From: Ctenosaura bakeri
Taxonomy: Eukaryota > Chordata > Lepidosauria > Squamata > Iguanidae
Reading direction: 5' to 3'
Assembly (NCBI GenBank): GCA_948474755.1
Contig: CAOLHI010001241.1
Span: 186,001 to 250,000, forward strand
Length of the DNA stretch: 64,000 bases
In this document: one piece after another, positions 47,155 through 60,300 of the stretch
Numbering within the stretch: the stretch's first letter is position 1
Layout of the letters: each line of letters opens with the position of its first letter
Position numbers and translations under genes: made by a program
Notes under the pieces: generated by a model
Database searches by the model: none
What the model was told of the DNA's origin: nothing
The model's input: the letters and a program-made list of their open reading frames with translations, nothing else

Positions 47155-48000
47155 ATGGGTCATCTGCCAACAAATAGGCATGACAGTAACAAGACTAAAG
47201 CAGAACTCCAACCTATGCTGGTGGCTGAAAAATCTTTCAAAATAGTAGGCATTGATATTGTGGGTCCTTCCCCTAGATTAACAAGAAAGGGAAACAAATA
47301 TCTTCTGACCTTTGTGGATTATGCTGCCAGCTACCCAGAAGCAGTTGCCTTGTCCAACCTCGGAACTACCATGGTAGCAGATGTGCTGGTCCCCCTCTTT
47401 TGCAGAGCAGGGTTTCCCAGTGAAATTGGTTCAGATTTGGAGACATCATTTGCTTCCAAAGAGATAAAAAGATTGGGAAATATGTGTAATCAAACACCTG
47501 ACCTCTACCTTCTACCATCCTGAAACCAATGAACTGATGGAAAGATTTAATGCAAAATATTGAAGGTATATGTGGCCACTGATCCTAGCAACTTGGATGT
47601 GAAATATCAATATATCCTGTTTTTGTATTGGGATGTTCCACAGGAGACTGTAGGGTTTAGTCCCTGTGAATTATTTGTATGGAAGGAAAGTGCATGGACC
47701 TTTGGAACAGGTCCTACAAGGATGGGAAGGAGAGATAGATAACCCTCCCAGAAGCAGTTGCAACCTATGTGGAGAACCTGCAACTATCAATAAAGGATGC
47801 TGGAGAGCATCCTTGGAATGCCCCGACCAGACAAAAGACCTGGTATGACCATGATTCTATGTCCAGAAAATGGAGAATAAACTGCAATTGTCCTGGACTG
47901 AACATATTAAAATCTAGGCCAGACTGAGTGATATGGACTATGTGGTGAATTTGAGGGAGGAGGAAAATCTACCAAAGGAGATATATGTAAATATGCTTAA
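47155..48000 (+). pseudogene. Integrase (rve) of the gypsy-type element
   Basis: Catalytic core of a DDE integrase: GIDIVGP (first Asp, near 47250), LTFVDYAASYPEAVALS, and GSDLETSF (second Asp, near 47432). After a frameshift near 47500 comes FYHPETNELMERFN (catalytic Glu). The C-terminal part continues in mixed frames, with VPQETVGFSPCELF near 47636 and YVVNLREEENLPKEIYVNMLKSYY at 47937-48010, typical of the tail that contacts DNA. All three acidic residues survive, but the frame is broken by several shifts and stops. Confidence 0.8.
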
Positions 48001-48089
48001 ATCCTACTATGGAGGGGGCGGGAATTTGGTATTGTATGCCAGTTCTGAAAGGGCAGAAGAAAGAGGAAAAAACAAAGGCAGCAGGAATG

Positions 48090-48320
48090 ATGAAGTGCAT
48101 ATGAATGCATCCTTGACTGAGGAATAGGTAAAAGAAGTGCAAAATGTGCTAAAAATATATAAGGAGTTATTTTCTGACCTCTCAGTGTGGATACAAAGTG
48201 TCCAACATTAGATCAGTACTGGAGATGCTATACTCATACCCATGTTGCATGATTGGTTAACAAAAAAAATATGTAAAATGTGGTTGCTGACGCTTTGTAC
48301 AGCAGCAGAAAAAGGAGACT
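48090..48320 (+). pseudogene. Fused remnant: RT N-terminal fringe joined to RNase H end
   Basis: LTEE, then VKEVQNVLKIYKELFSDLSV and STGDA, correspond to the segment just before the RT fingers in gypsy polymerases. After about 70 bp the sequence jumps to VADALYSS, matching the NVVADALSR end of RNase H. Almost the whole polymerase has been deleted. The location after the integrase is what shows the Gmr1-like order. Confidence 0.55.
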
Positions 48321-48353
48321 ATGCTCCACACGCTTATTAATGGTCTGATTGGC

Positions 48354-48610
48354 CTTCTTAGGGGGGTGCATTAAAAATAACAACAAATGCATGTATTGAC
48401 TTAAAATCTTTTTAAAAAGACAACACCTAAATACTTTTAAATTATCATAGTAGAATAGATGAGTGTCAAATTATATGCATATCATTAATTAAACAGCAGA
48501 AATATTTGGAGTTGCAAATACACTGCCCGCACTGTCTGTACTTATAAGCAATAAAAGAAACCTCTCTCTCTTCCTCTATCTATCTCGTTTTCTGTGTGTG
48601 TGTGTGTGGA
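48354..48610 (+). repeat. Polypurine-like tract and 3' LTR remnant of the gypsy-type element
   Basis: TTAGGGGGG (48357-48365) precedes TGCATT, a plausible LTR start. Some 180 bp on are CTTATAAGC and AATAAA (48550-48555), followed by a CT-rich U5. The right border is blurred by TG and AT microsatellites. Confidence 0.5.
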
Positions 48611-48645
<35 letters not shown>

Positions 48646-48650
48646 GTATA
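48591..48650. repeat. (TG)n and (AT)n compound microsatellite
   Basis: A TG run to 48609, then an AT run at 48613-48639, trailing into TATG units. Confidence 0.92.
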
Positions 48651-50165
48651 TAATTTACACATTTCAACAGATGGTTGAAAATAAGGGAGGGCTTAGAGAA
48701 TGTGGTGTAATCAGTCTCAAGGACATTTGATGCAGTCTGATTGAAAAGTTACCATGCTTATTTGTTTTTTGTTTTTTATGTATGCAGTGGCGTGGCCTCA
48801 CGTTAATGAAAAGAGAGCCAAATCTTTGGTGAGGCATCCTGGTACCAAAGATTTCAACTTTAAAATCCATTTCACTTCCTTTCATAACTTTCTCACCATT
48901 ATTACATTTTTCACCTCTTTTCTAGTATCCAAAACCTGAGGTCTGATGTTGAAGTTCTTCAAAATGACTGACCAAAGTAGCATGCATTCTGCTGTTTCTT
49001 AAATGAGAGAGATGTTCCCCTATTTGTTTTTTTAGGAGTCTCGATGTCCTCCCCACATACAATTTTTTATACTTGAAGTGAATGGCATATATTACAAAGT
49101 TGCTAAAGTGGATCAGGATATATCTCTGTTATCATTCATGATTTATAAATTGAGTCATTTTGGATGTGAGTTTGAAATATGTGCAGTGACGACAGGGGTG
49201 ATGTCCTGTCAGACTACCTGTATCCATTATAGGGACTGGCTGATTCACAATATGTGATTTTTCAGCATCTATTCCTGCTCTTAACATTTTGTATAGACAG
49301 GTTCCTTTGCTTAAAAGGAACAAGAAATGTATTCCATGATATGGACTATTATTATGAGAAGTGCCTAAATGTTATAAGAAGATGCTACCCAATGTTTAAT
49401 GAAATTAAGTGGGTTAATGAGAATAGATGAAGAACTATTATGTGCATTGTGATGAAATGTAATGTATTATATAATACTGTAAAAATGTTTGGTAAGTAAT
49501 GTTTTGAGGTTAGTATGAAATAAGAACTGAGAGAAAATATGTATGGTATAAAATTAGTGTATAGTGATAAAATTAATGTTCTGTAATTCTTCATGTGTAT
49601 CAAGGTGCTAGATCTCATTGGGACATGTTGAGGGCACAACAGCGCAGTGACTTCTGAAGGAGGGTTGTGTGACAGAGGTGCTAGGTAGACCTGGCTTGAA
49701 GGCAGCCAATCACAGCTCAGGGAGACTGTGAAGGAGGGTGGTAGATGAACAGGATGTAACAAAAGCAGAAACAAAAACGTATTCTTATTGTTTTTAAAAT
49801 TTCCTTTGGCTGCACTGGAGTCAGGCCATGCATACCAATACAGAATCCACACAGCCACAGTTCCACATTTAAAGAGTCATCAGAAAGCCCAGAAAGCCAA
49901 TTCAAGGAGGGGTTAAGTGGAAAAACAAAGACAGGGTGAGTGGCAGGATTCATAGAGTTGGAACTGTGGGGCCAGCCTGGGGTAAAGGTTGTATACTGTA
50001 TACTGAATTAACTGCAGTTTCCAAACTGCAGAGGCACTCCAGAATGAGTTTCAGCAATCTGGATAGGATGGTTTAACAGTGCATAAGTTACTGCTGTTGA
50101 CATAAGCTGATGAAAGTGTTTCAGATCTCAACTAGATTTTCTTCATTGTGTTCAAGAGTCCAATA
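48651..50165. other. Non-coding stretch, unclassified
   Basis: No gene or clear repeat is seen. A minus-strand 157-codon frame at 49385-49858 is Leu/Ser/His-rich without domain features and is probably chance. Confidence 0.4.
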
Positions 50166-50167
50166 GT

Positions 50168-51770
50168 CTTTTTTTAATTTTTTTTTATTTTTAACACATG
50201 CATCTTGTACAGAATATGAATCACCAATAGATTACTAAACATTGATAAAATCTGTATGATCATCTAGTCCTCTTCTTTCTTCATTCTTCAGCCTTCTCTT
50301 CATTCATTCTTTCCTTATCAAACTAATAACAATCTAACTATAATCAATTTTTTAACAGGAATATAATAACATAATAATGTCAAAAACAATAATGGTAATA
50401 ATAATACGATAGCAAAGATGACAATATCTAAACCAGAAGCCATTAAAATAAATAATCAATCTGGTAACCCTAACCATTAATATTACTATGTTTATAATAA
50501 CTATTAATTGAAATATCCTTATATTATCCTAAAGAAAGTACGCCACTACCTCTAACAGCTACCCTATTGCAAATTAACCCTATAAAGATGTTTTTACTTA
50601 ATATTTTATGATTTTTTTATAGACTTAGCTATGTGCTTATTTAGAACTGAATATCAAATATGAGAACGTCTTTCCATTTTTCCTTCCAGATATTCCTAAT
50701 TGGTTCCCATTCCTTATTTGCCTTACCTATGCTTCAATTATTACTTATATATACAATAAATATACCCATTTGACACATTTCAAGTAACTTAAGCAACCAG
50801 TCTTCAATTGATGGGATCTCTTTGTCTTTCCATCTGGAGGCATATAAGTTCCTTGCTGCCGATACCATATATAATAATAAACAATCATATTTCTTTTGTT
50901 GCAGACCACTAAATCCATTACACATATTTAATAAATAAAACTCTGAATACATAGGAACTTCAATTCCTATAATTTTCCTAATCAAATTATGTATGTTTTT
51001 CCAAAATAATTTCGCTTTCTTACATGTCCACCAGGTATGTTAGAATGTTCCTAATTCCTCAGCACACTTCCAACATTTATCCAAGCCTTTTTTCTATATC
51101 TTAACTAATTTCTGTAGGGTTAAATACCATCTAAATAGCATTTTGTAAACATTTTCTATCACTGCCATCCATTTCACAAACCTTAAGTTAGTGGACCAAG
51201 TCTTTTCCCATTTGCCCAGATCAATCATATGACTGATATTCTGCATCCATTTGAGCATATTATCTTTGATAATGTCTTGTTCCATTTCCAAATTCTCTAG
51301 CATTTTATAAATAGCTGAAATTATATGGTCCTTCTCTTCTAATATTGTTTCCTTTACTGTCTTTATCTTCAATTCCTTCCATTTTTACATCTAATTTATT
51401 TATTTCTTTTAACTGCCTATATAAGAACCAGTTTCCTTTAAAACCTTCCAACCTTAGTTCTTCTAAGGTCTTAAAGGTACCTCCAGCAGGATTAGTAAAT
51501 CCAGCACTGGATGTTTATGCAAGCTTTCTTCTTGAATGTTTCCCATACTTTGAGTAAAGATCTGCATATGATATGCTTATTAAATTCTTTATCTACACTG
51601 GCCTTATTATACCAAATATAACCATGCCAGCCACAATTATTATTGGCACCTTCAAGCTGAAGCATTCTCTTATTTTTTTAGATTTATCCAATCCATAATC
51701 CAGTGCATGGTAGTACAATTTAAAATTATTGTAGCCCAAATTTTAAATTGTACTGCAATAGTCTGTTCTG
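50168..51770 (-). mobile_element. 5'-truncated L1 (LINE-1) retrotransposon, C-terminal ORF2 and 3' UTR
   Basis: Read on the minus strand, frames at 51372-51094 and 50985-50734 encode the familiar end of L1 ORF2. WYLTLQKLVKI is followed by a CWKCAEE and HTWWTCKKAKLFWK zinc-like segment (about 51065-51000), then LLNMCNGF. Further 5', GWHGYIWYNKASVDKEFNKH is visible around 51640-51575. Frameshifts and stops disrupt the frame. A roughly 560-bp AT-rich 3' UTR ends in an A-rich tail, seen as the T-run at 50168-50192. The 5' limit is near 51770. No target duplication was confirmed. Confidence 0.85.
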
Positions 51771-53588
51771 TTACTGTTGTGCCCTATGGGATTTGTGATA
51801 CATTCCTTCGTATGTCCTGTTCATGGACACATTTTTATCCACAGGCCCCCAACTGCTTCTGGAATACAACTACACAAGAACACAGTCCATGGTCTGATAG
51901 AGAAGAAGTGCAGTATAAGTAAAACTGGATGGTGATCTAAATTCTCAAACAGCTGATTCACTACACACACAAGCTCATTCTTTGGAATGTTTTGTGGATT
52001 AGAATTTTCGTGTGTCCTAATCACAGGATATTCTATTTCCACTCATTCTTTGCTTTGCATTTGACTACTGGGGTTAGAGGGGTTTTGTGTTCTGGATATA
52101 AAGGTCCTTTGGAATTTTGGAGGAATATTATCTTCACAAATATTGTTTTCATAGAACATAGTGAGGTAAGCTTTTGATTGCTTGAGTTTCCTATAATTTT
52201 AAGATTTGCCTTTACAAGATCAATAAATAATAAAGCAAGCACTTCTTTGTTATGTAAACAAATCAGTTCCTATCAGATGATAGTACTAGATACTAATTAA
52301 TTTTCCTGAAACCTTAAAATAGTTTTCCAGTGGCTTTGTCTATTTTCTGCTCCATTCTTTGTTATGTAGGGGGCATGATTGGCAGATTTGTTTTATTCAG
52401 TGTTCTACAAATGCACAGTCTGAAGACAGAAATGTATTCTTTTAATGGTCTTATTTTTATGTCAGTTATTAGTTAATGTGCCTTTTGCTATATTAGAAAG
52501 TGACTTTGCAATGTGGACATAAAAGGTACATAGTGTGAGCAGATAAAGGGTGTAGCATGAATCACAGAAAAAGGAAAAATTCTCAAGAAGAGTTCTGAAA
52601 ACTGCTTGATGTTAAGCAGATATATTGTCTTTAAGGTTAAGCCATAGGGAGCTAAAGTTTTAAGTCTATTTCTAGAAGGGTTTTTTCCCCCCTCTTTTAT
52701 ACTGATCATCTGCTCTTGATGTGTAGTTTCTGCGGGAAAATCTTATGGCCATGAGTGGGTGAAATTAAATTTGGGAGGTTAAGGATTTGACACTTTCTTT
52801 AATCCAGCCTCTTGGTGAGATAACAGAACTGATATGCTGAAGTATAAACATACAGCAGGTTAGCTCTTACCTGTATATTGTTTATTAGTCTCTATATGTT
52901 GTTACTCTGTGGCAGATAAAAAAATGCAGTTTTCCAGATTCCATACAGGTTCATAGCATGTCAGTTTCTTCTAAGCAACCACAGGTAGTGTAGTCCATCC
53001 TTTTAAACAATGAAAGGTAGAATTGATAGCAGGTGATTTTATTCAGCTTTTAAAGCAACTTGTGGAGATTAGGATGTTGTCTGAAAGACATCAGTGTCAG
53101 CTTTGCCCTCTGGAGTTATTTTAATTTGTAATAATAGATAGCTATCTTGGACAATTCTCTTTAAAGTCATCTGAAGCAAGTTGAAACTGAATCAGAAAAA
53201 GAATTTGATTTTATATAGGCTATTTCTCTGAGATTTTGTTGAGTCTTTTAATTCCAAAAGAATTAATAAAACTTATTTTATGTTTCTGAAAACAGCTAAC
53301 AATAGAATCTTAGGCATATCTACTGCAGTGTAACTCCCATTAGTTTATCCCAGATAGGTGTGTGTGCATTTTAACAATAAAGTGGATCATTTCAATTAGC
53401 AAAGTAATTAGGATTTTTTTTTCATTGCATGTTCATAGCTGTTGATTAAATTAATTTTCTTCATGGGGCATAACATCAATTCATTGATCGAAATGGTTTT
53501 CTTCAAATATTTGGAGCATGTATCTTCTAGATGGATATTTTAATGTAGTTGCAGCTTGGGGTTAGAGTCTCTGAAAGACCAGATCTTC
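51771..53588. other. AT-rich non-coding stretch
   Basis: No gene or identifiable repeat is seen. The part near 53370-53530 is complex AT-rich sequence with TAATTAGG and ATTAAATTAATTT words, possibly regulatory. Confidence 0.4.
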
Positions 53589-53935
53589 AAATATGGGGGT
53601 AGCTTTCTCTAAGTCCCTCTACCAACGTAGATACATTTGGTGAATTCTTGATGGCTTCTCCCAGACTCTTGAATTCCCTGCCATGCGATGCTCGTTTTGC
53701 CTTATCTCTGCTTTCTTTCTACCTGCAGAAAAAGTTAAGTGTTAAAGGATTGGTGCAAAAGGTCTTTTAATTGGAGTGTATTTTTGTCAGTTTAATGGCC
53801 TTTAAAATTATTTTGAATTAATGTTTTTAATATGTTTAATTGTTCTTTAATTGCTTGTATTATCCATTGTTTTAACTGTATTTTGTTTCAACTCTCGTTG
53901 GGAGAAAGGCAGGCTATGCATTAAATAAATACACA
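53589..53935 (+). mobile_element. LINE 3' end (L2/CR1-like)
   Basis: The segment near 53660-53720 reads like the decayed end of a non-LTR polymerase (LEFPAMRCSF resembling the WNSLPxxxR box). A T-rich 3' UTR follows, with GGGAGAAAGGCAGGCTATGC and a TAAATAAATAC tail. This is the usual arrangement of squamate L2/CR1-like tails. Confidence 0.45.
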
Positions 53936-54178
53936 ATTAGTAAAAGTAACTTGTTACTTTCTCATTATTAAAATATTACTTAAATAGTTTTAGTTGCTTT
54001 GTAAAAGACTGCTGAGTTATGGTACACAATTTAGCCAAGCAGAAGAATACATGTACACTATAATTAAAAGGGACTAAAATAAAAATCCATAATAAAAATA
54101 ATGGTATCCCTCATTTCATAACAATTATACTGTAACTTAATTATGTCTTACTTATTGTTAGAAGGAATTAATTGCAAC

Positions 54179-54380
54179 TAGCTCAGCATAGTGTAGTGGT
54201 CTGAGCATTGGACTACGACCCTGGAAGACCAAGGTTTGATTCCCCACTTGGCCATGGAAACCCATTGGGTGACCTTGAGTACATCACATACTCTCAACCC
54301 CAAAAATCTGTGATAAGTTCACCTTAGGGTCACTATAAGTTGGAAACAACTTGAGGGCACAACAACAACAACAACAACAA
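54179..54380 (+). mobile_element. ACA-type tRNA-derived SINE
   Basis: Has a pol III A box TAGTGTAGTGG (54189-54199) and B box GTTTGATTC (54234-54242). The body carries CCATGGAAACCCATTGGG and TTAGGGTCACTATAAGTTGG, and the tail is (ACA)n at 54359-54380. About 40 bp of the body present in the copy at 56887 are lacking. It is a retroposon, not a tRNA gene. Confidence 0.92.
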
Positions 54381-54939
54381 CTTATTATTTGTACTACCAA
54401 GCTCTGTTCTCAGGATTAGACCAGGGACCTTTTCAACAATATGAACTTATATTTTACTACTTCTTTTGCACATTGCTGTTAGCAGCCTGACATACCACTA
54501 AAGTTGTGTTTAGTGAGCATGGCTGATTTAGCTCTGTAACATTAAACAAGAAAAGGTAGAATACATCAAGAAACATTATGCAGCAATAAATAAATGCAGA
54601 AAATTTACAATCACACTTTGGGGCAGTACAACCTGATCCTACTTGGTTAGGATCATTTGCTGCCCATTGGACTACTAGGATACAGTCCTATTTTACTCAT
54701 TAGTATCAGACATTTGAAAGAAATCATCTCCTGGAAGCATTATTTCTATTATCTTCTTTGCTTTAATCACTTCTTTGCTCTAGTGCAGTGTGTGAGTGTA
54801 TGCATGTGTTTTGTGTGTGTTTTGTGTGTGTGTCTTCTGCACTGACCAATGAATTTATCTGTCTTACTGAATCATGAACAATCATGCTGCTTGTACATTT
54901 ATTTTGAAATTTTCTGTTATTCCCTTTAGCACTTTAGCA

Positions 54940-55310
54940 TCAGAGCAGCTTAGGAAAATAATAAAAACAATAAAAGCAAATAAATAGGTGCCAACAACGG
55001 AACAGTAGAAGCATAACACAGCAGCAGTAGAGTAAAACAGGATTCAACAGAAGTATTTAATGGAGTTGGTAAACAAACTGTCTTTGCCTTGCACAGACAA
55101 TTGGCACCAGCCTGGGGAGACTCTTCCAAAAATAAGTGTCCCATAAATGAAAATATTCTCTCCTTAGTAGCTACTATGAACTTGTCCTCTGAAAACAGGA
55201 TTATCAGAAGAGTATTTGGAATTCTTATCTTCCACTGCAACAGAATATCCACTATACCACAATGGAAGTCAATATGAACTTGTCTTGAATACTCACAGCT
55301 GATCACGTGA
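54940..55310. mobile_element. Possible L2/CR1-like fragment
   Basis: CTGGGGAGACTCTTCCAAAAA and the following CTCTCCTTAGTAGCTAC resemble internal squamate L2/CR1-type sequence. It is too decayed to classify. Confidence 0.3.
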
Positions 55311-56886
55311 AATCATAAAGTTAATGGGATAATACATATTATAATACAACTGGTTGGTGCAGATGGCAGAATGAATAATTTGAACCATTGTACTGGTGTA
55401 TTTTAATGATTTGGGTAGCACACAGGTATGGTAAAGTGGGCAAAGAATTCATTTTGGCTAGTGAAAAAGTTGAAACAGACAGTCCACTATCCATTACTGA
55501 GATGGGTAGCAAGTGGTGGTGTGTTGGGGATTTCAGTCCATGTATTATTATAGTGTTATGGTTTATTGTCTTTGTCACTTACCGTATATGTTGATGTTCC
55601 ACCCTTTGGTGAAAAGAGTGTTAAAACTAAACGTTGTTGTTGATGATGTTGTTACCTCCGACATTTCACACATAGAGCCAAGTAACATCAGAGTGTGGTC
55701 CAGATAGCAGAAGTTATTAATGAGGAAAAACATAGGAGAGTCTGGAGCAATCTGCTTTTGCCTGAGTCTACTAGGAAAAACAATACTCAACCCCTTCTAC
55801 TTTCCTCCCTGATGAACAAATTGAGTACAAACTACTTTCGGACTTTTAACTCAGTTTTCAACAATGGAAGTATGTTGAGGACAAAAGAAGAAGGTGGAAG
55901 GAGAAGAGAAAAACTGGGATCCTTTAAAAGCAATTGAAATAGTGGAATTTCAGAGGATTCATTGGTATTGCCCATGCCAAAACCAAGATGAATTGGAGGG
56001 TGTACACTGTCTATCTGCAAAAATGGCACTACTCTGCTACTACAGTTAAGTGTGAACATAATCTTCACAAGTGACTATATGAGGAAAGAATAGGCTACAT
56101 TATCAAGGAAGAGAACCCTGGATACCTCAGTATAACTATATCCTTTTAGAAACATTTAAAGTCTAAACTTTGCTGGGTTTAATCTTAGCTTATTGCTCAA
56201 ATGAATCTGAGCTCCTGTAGAATGAAGCAATCAATTCTTATATTGTCACAGATATAGGTAATTAAACATTACCTGAGCAGCCTATTGTCTAAAGTGTCTG
56301 CAACTATTTTCTGCTCTCAACTTCAGTGAGATATCTTAACAAAATAATCCATATTGGTCAATTAAAAACTTACTAAAGGCTGTTACCGAATGGATCTTTT
56401 TAAAATATTACTTGTTAGCAGGCAGTAACTAGATCATAAATCCTCTTCAGCTACAGGCAGCAGAAAGTCAAGTTTACTTTTTTAAAAATTAGCTACAAAT
56501 CAGAACAGGCAATTACTAAACTAGTAACCATTAAGGGATGTCACTAAAAAAGCACAATAAATAAATGTGGCTTCCTAGTAGACAAACACAGTATATTATG
56601 GCCAATTAACATATAACACATAGTAGAGCAAGTTATGACAAAACCAGGGAAAGGAAAGAACTGCAAAATGCAAAAATGTCCCTATTGTCTTTTCCTACTC
56701 TAGTATGCATTGTTCAAATGACAATAGTAAAGAGATGCCACTAACAGAAGTTTTCTCAGTTCTCTAAAATATTGTGTAAATTGGTGCTATAAATACCAAA
56801 TTTGGAGGTCACATTAAGTGGCCTACAGCTTGCTATTTTTCTGTATTTAGCCCAATTTGTGTTCTGCTTCAAGAGCTCAGGAAAAA
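55311..56886. other. AT-rich non-coding stretch
   Basis: No gene or repeat is recognised. Short open frames on both strands near 55390-56060 show no domain features. Confidence 0.45.
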
Positions 56887-57316
56887 TTGTTATTGTGTGC
56901 TTTTAAGTCATTTTGGATTTATGGTGACTCCAAGGCAAATGTTTCAGAGGGCTTTCTTGGCAGGATTTCTTCATGGGGGGGTTGCCTTTCTCTGAGGCTG
57001 AGAGAGGGTGACTTGCCCAAGTCACAGTAGGTTCCATGGCTGAGTGGGAATTCAAATCCTGATCCCAGAGTTATAGGCCATTTCCACACTACTCTGCTAT
57101 AGTGCTATTATTCCATTTTCAACATCTTGTAGAATTCTGGGGTTTGTAGTTTACTGAGGCCAAAGAACTCTCTGGCTGAGAATTCTAAATGCCCCTCCCT
57201 AAACTGCAAACCCCAGGATTCCTTAGGATGCTGAAATTGGAATAACAGCACTATAACAGTGTAGTGTGGAAATGGCCATAATCCAATGCTGAGACCATTA
57301 TACCAGTCTGTCTCTC
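56887..57316 (-). mobile_element. ACA-type SINE interrupted by a short DNA transposon
   Basis: A longer copy of the same SINE family on the minus strand. It has a GTTATTGTGTGC-type tail at the left, and the body with CTTCATGGGGGGGTTGCC that is missing from the other two copies. The B-box region (AATTCAAATCC) is followed by the inserted element at 57076-57277, then the head CCAATGCTGAGACCATTATACC. Confidence 0.88.
57076..57277. mobile_element. Short inverted-repeat DNA transposon, GGCCATTT family (copy A3)
   Basis: 202 bp with ends GGCCATTTCCACACTACTCT and the complement. ATA duplications lie at 57073-57075 and 57278-57280. Removing the element plus one ATA restores a continuous SINE, which confirms both borders and the 3-bp duplication. 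Confidence 0.92.
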
Positions 57317-60300
57317 ACTCAGGAAAAATAGCTTCAACTAAAAATAAAACACAGTTAAATTAAAATTATGTCACACATGGATAACTCTGACCACTAAATT
57401 CCAGTGCCCGGAAGAATCTCACTGGTTTTTTTTCAGATAGACCTCCAATGCCTCTGAAAAGCATAGAATATTATAAGTTCATCAAGATCTCATTATTGCT
57501 TGCAACCAGCATTTAGTATTTGAAAGAATTCTGGACATTTGATTATTTATCACTTTCACTGCTAGATCAGATAGGAAAAGCATTAGGTAGGTGAGTAAAA
57601 CCACAGAGAAATGTGAAAGGAGTGTTTTGGCGCAGTTGTTGGGATTTTTTGCATATACCATGTTTTGAAGGCAGAGTCACCCCTATTAAATGAAACCTGC
57701 TTTTTAAAAAATATATTCAAAGTACAATTATTTTCTGACGCTTTCTCCTCTGCCTACTGATTTGCATCCAAAAAACTATTTTACTTGTAAATTGTTCCTA
57801 CCGTTTTGTTGAAATCAGTCTGGAAAATACATGTATGGAATACAGCCAAAGTGAATTTCGCCATATAATGAACTTTTTAAAATACAAATCCCAGATTCTC
57901 TTGCTATATTTATGAACAGTAAAATTCAATGAGGTGTGTTAAGGATGGATGGTGATCACCCACTGATAAGAGGCCTTTGGGGCACTGAAATTTGCCTTAC
58001 AGAGCTCAGCTTTGCTTTCACTTAGAGATTTCAGGCAGAACTTAAGCATTTTTTGACCTAGATTCCCTTTCAATTTTTATGGTTTTATAGCTTTGGGCAT
58101 TTCCCCTGAGAATATAATGGTTTGGGGGTTTGGTATGTTTTCATACCAAACTCATGCTTTCTTTTCCATACCCACACCCTATTTCACTCTGATCCTTACA
58201 AAGCTTCTTGGTGTCACTTTAATCCTTTCCTAGGTTTCAGCTCTCTGTTCTGATCATCCATCAGCTCCCCTGTGCTATTCACTTTCTGTCAGATCCCCTG
58301 GGGACCATTCTATTTGCAGCTTAACTTCTTCCTTTTTCTTTTCCTTTCACATAAAAATATAACTGATAGGCAAACATATGGGGTCCAAGTAAACATGGTT
58401 GAAATTTTATGTGTGGGTACATGCACACACACGCTTTACTAAACTTAGAAATATTGTTAGTAATCTTTCTACTAGAAAAGTGAAAAAATGTTTTTCATTC
58501 TTGCAAGAATTTTTTCTTATTATTGTTATTGGGAAGAACTTTCTTTTATTGATTTCGCAGGGATTTAGAAACAGACTGGATTTCTCACTATTTTATTACA
58601 GTTTAATCCATTGTAATGCAATACACAATTGCTTTATACAATTAATACTAATATGAATTAGCTCTGGGAGTACAGATTTGAATCAAATATTTATATGTTC
58701 ATCCATCACTTAGAATGTGGCTAAACTGGATAGCACATTGATGATGCGAGAAATGGGTTTTACATAGTTATCTAGCACTTCTACTAATTCCTACCAACAA
58801 AGGCTGGTCTGGGTAAGTAGGCTGGAAAACTTTATTTGGAGTGTGTCATTTTAGACAGTGAAGTGCAACTCACTGAGGTCAACAGCAGAAATACATGTAA
58901 CAGTTTCACAGATTAGCTTAGTGGTGACTCAGGAATGTGTACTATGGAGGAATGCAGTCTGAATGGAGTTTATTTTTCTAATCTCATTCCAATTCCTTCC
59001 TTCTCTTTTTCTATATACTATAAGGAGAAATATAAAGAATATATTTATGGAGGTTAATCCTCCATACTGCATACTCTACCGCATACTGTCATCCATTCAT
59101 TAAAATAGATAAAGTAGAATACATAGTTCTCTTTATAATGACATTTTGGAAGCTAGTCCTATTGGGAACTGTGATTTGAAGATTATGGTAACTCACAGGA
59201 GTATGTGCTGTAATCCTGCCAACAGTGAATGCTAAGGGTGGTCAAACCAAGAATTTAGTAAAAGGGCTTCACAACAGAAGGCAAAAGTGAATAAAAGTAA
59301 AAAACATAGTGAAATATTAGCAACTTGATTTGTTGATTTTATGTCTACATGAGATTTGAGAGCTGGGTCATAATGGAAGAAGGCCTTTTTTTGTAAAAAG
59401 TCATATTAAAAGACATTTTCCGATGTCCTGGAAGGTGTAGAATCAGATGGCTCATTAATTATTCTCTAAAATGGTTAACAAATATGGGTATTGTTACATA
59501 CACATTTGAGTGAAAATAACTACATCCACAATTTCAAGAAAGGGAAAAGAAGAGAAATTATATCTTTAGTATTTGAATGACAAAACAAAACTGTTTTAAT
59601 GCTGGTTAAGATGCTGGTTGGGGCATTTCTTGTTTAAATTTGATGGTTCATAATGATTTTTTTCAAAGATTTTTTTTTTTTAATTCTTGGCCAGTGATTC
59701 ACTTTCAAGTCTTAAAATAATAATAGCAATCCTGGCCTAAATGAATTCTATTTGTTTTCACTTTAATGATCATATACAGAAAAAAAATGTTTGAACAATC
59801 CAGAATGATTTCACTTTGTACTTGTAACTCTGATCAGCACAACACTGACGCATGTAAGAATACTTATAAAGCAACCTCCTACCTCTATATAATCTAGACA
59901 CACAGTCCGCATTGCTTTCAATCACATATAGAAAGACAAGAACTCCTGCTGGAATAGTCAATGTGTTCTCAAAATACTACCAAGGATATGGAACACTTAA
60001 AAAGAGAGAAAATAAGGTAAAATTAAGGACAAATAGAATGCAAACCCAATTTTTAAAAAAAATCTAGTTTACCTAAACCAATTTAGTTTAAGCAAATCAC
60101 ATCCTATTAAAACATCAATAACAAAGAATCAATGTAGCATTTTAAAAAGTTCATAAATTATTATAAGCATTTTTAGGTTTCTCGTATTATTTGTGTGGAT
60201 GTAAATGTTTTAATGAGAATCATTGCAGAACAGAATTCATTTAAAGTCAGGTGTGCTCTCTAATCAATTTAAATTTTATATCAATATAAATGTGAGCAGA

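Larger units (their letters stand above)
44880..48610 (+). mobile_element. Decayed Ty3/gypsy-type element with Gmr1-like pol order, 5' LTR missing
   Basis: In order on the plus strand are a lysine/glutamate-rich Gag head, Gag, a CCHC zinc knuckle, a protease-like segment interrupted by a short DNA transposon, an integrase core, an integrase tail, the N-terminal fringe of an RT, a deletion, a VADAL fragment from the RNase H end, a polypurine-like tract and a 3' LTR remnant. Integrase lies before reverse transcriptase. This order is known in deuterostome Gmr1-like gypsy elements (Goodwin and Poulter) and not in ordinary gypsy. Many stops and frameshifts show it is long dead. No matching 5' LTR was found upstream. 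Confidence 0.75.

Noticed and set aside
49385..49858. Minus-strand 157-codon hydrophobic frame
   Set aside because: Leu/Ser/His-rich low-information sequence with no motif. Length is within chance for AT-rich DNA in a 64-kb window.
54189..54242. tRNA gene
   Set aside because: A and B boxes are present but the sequence does not fold as a tRNA and continues into a SINE body with an ACA tail.
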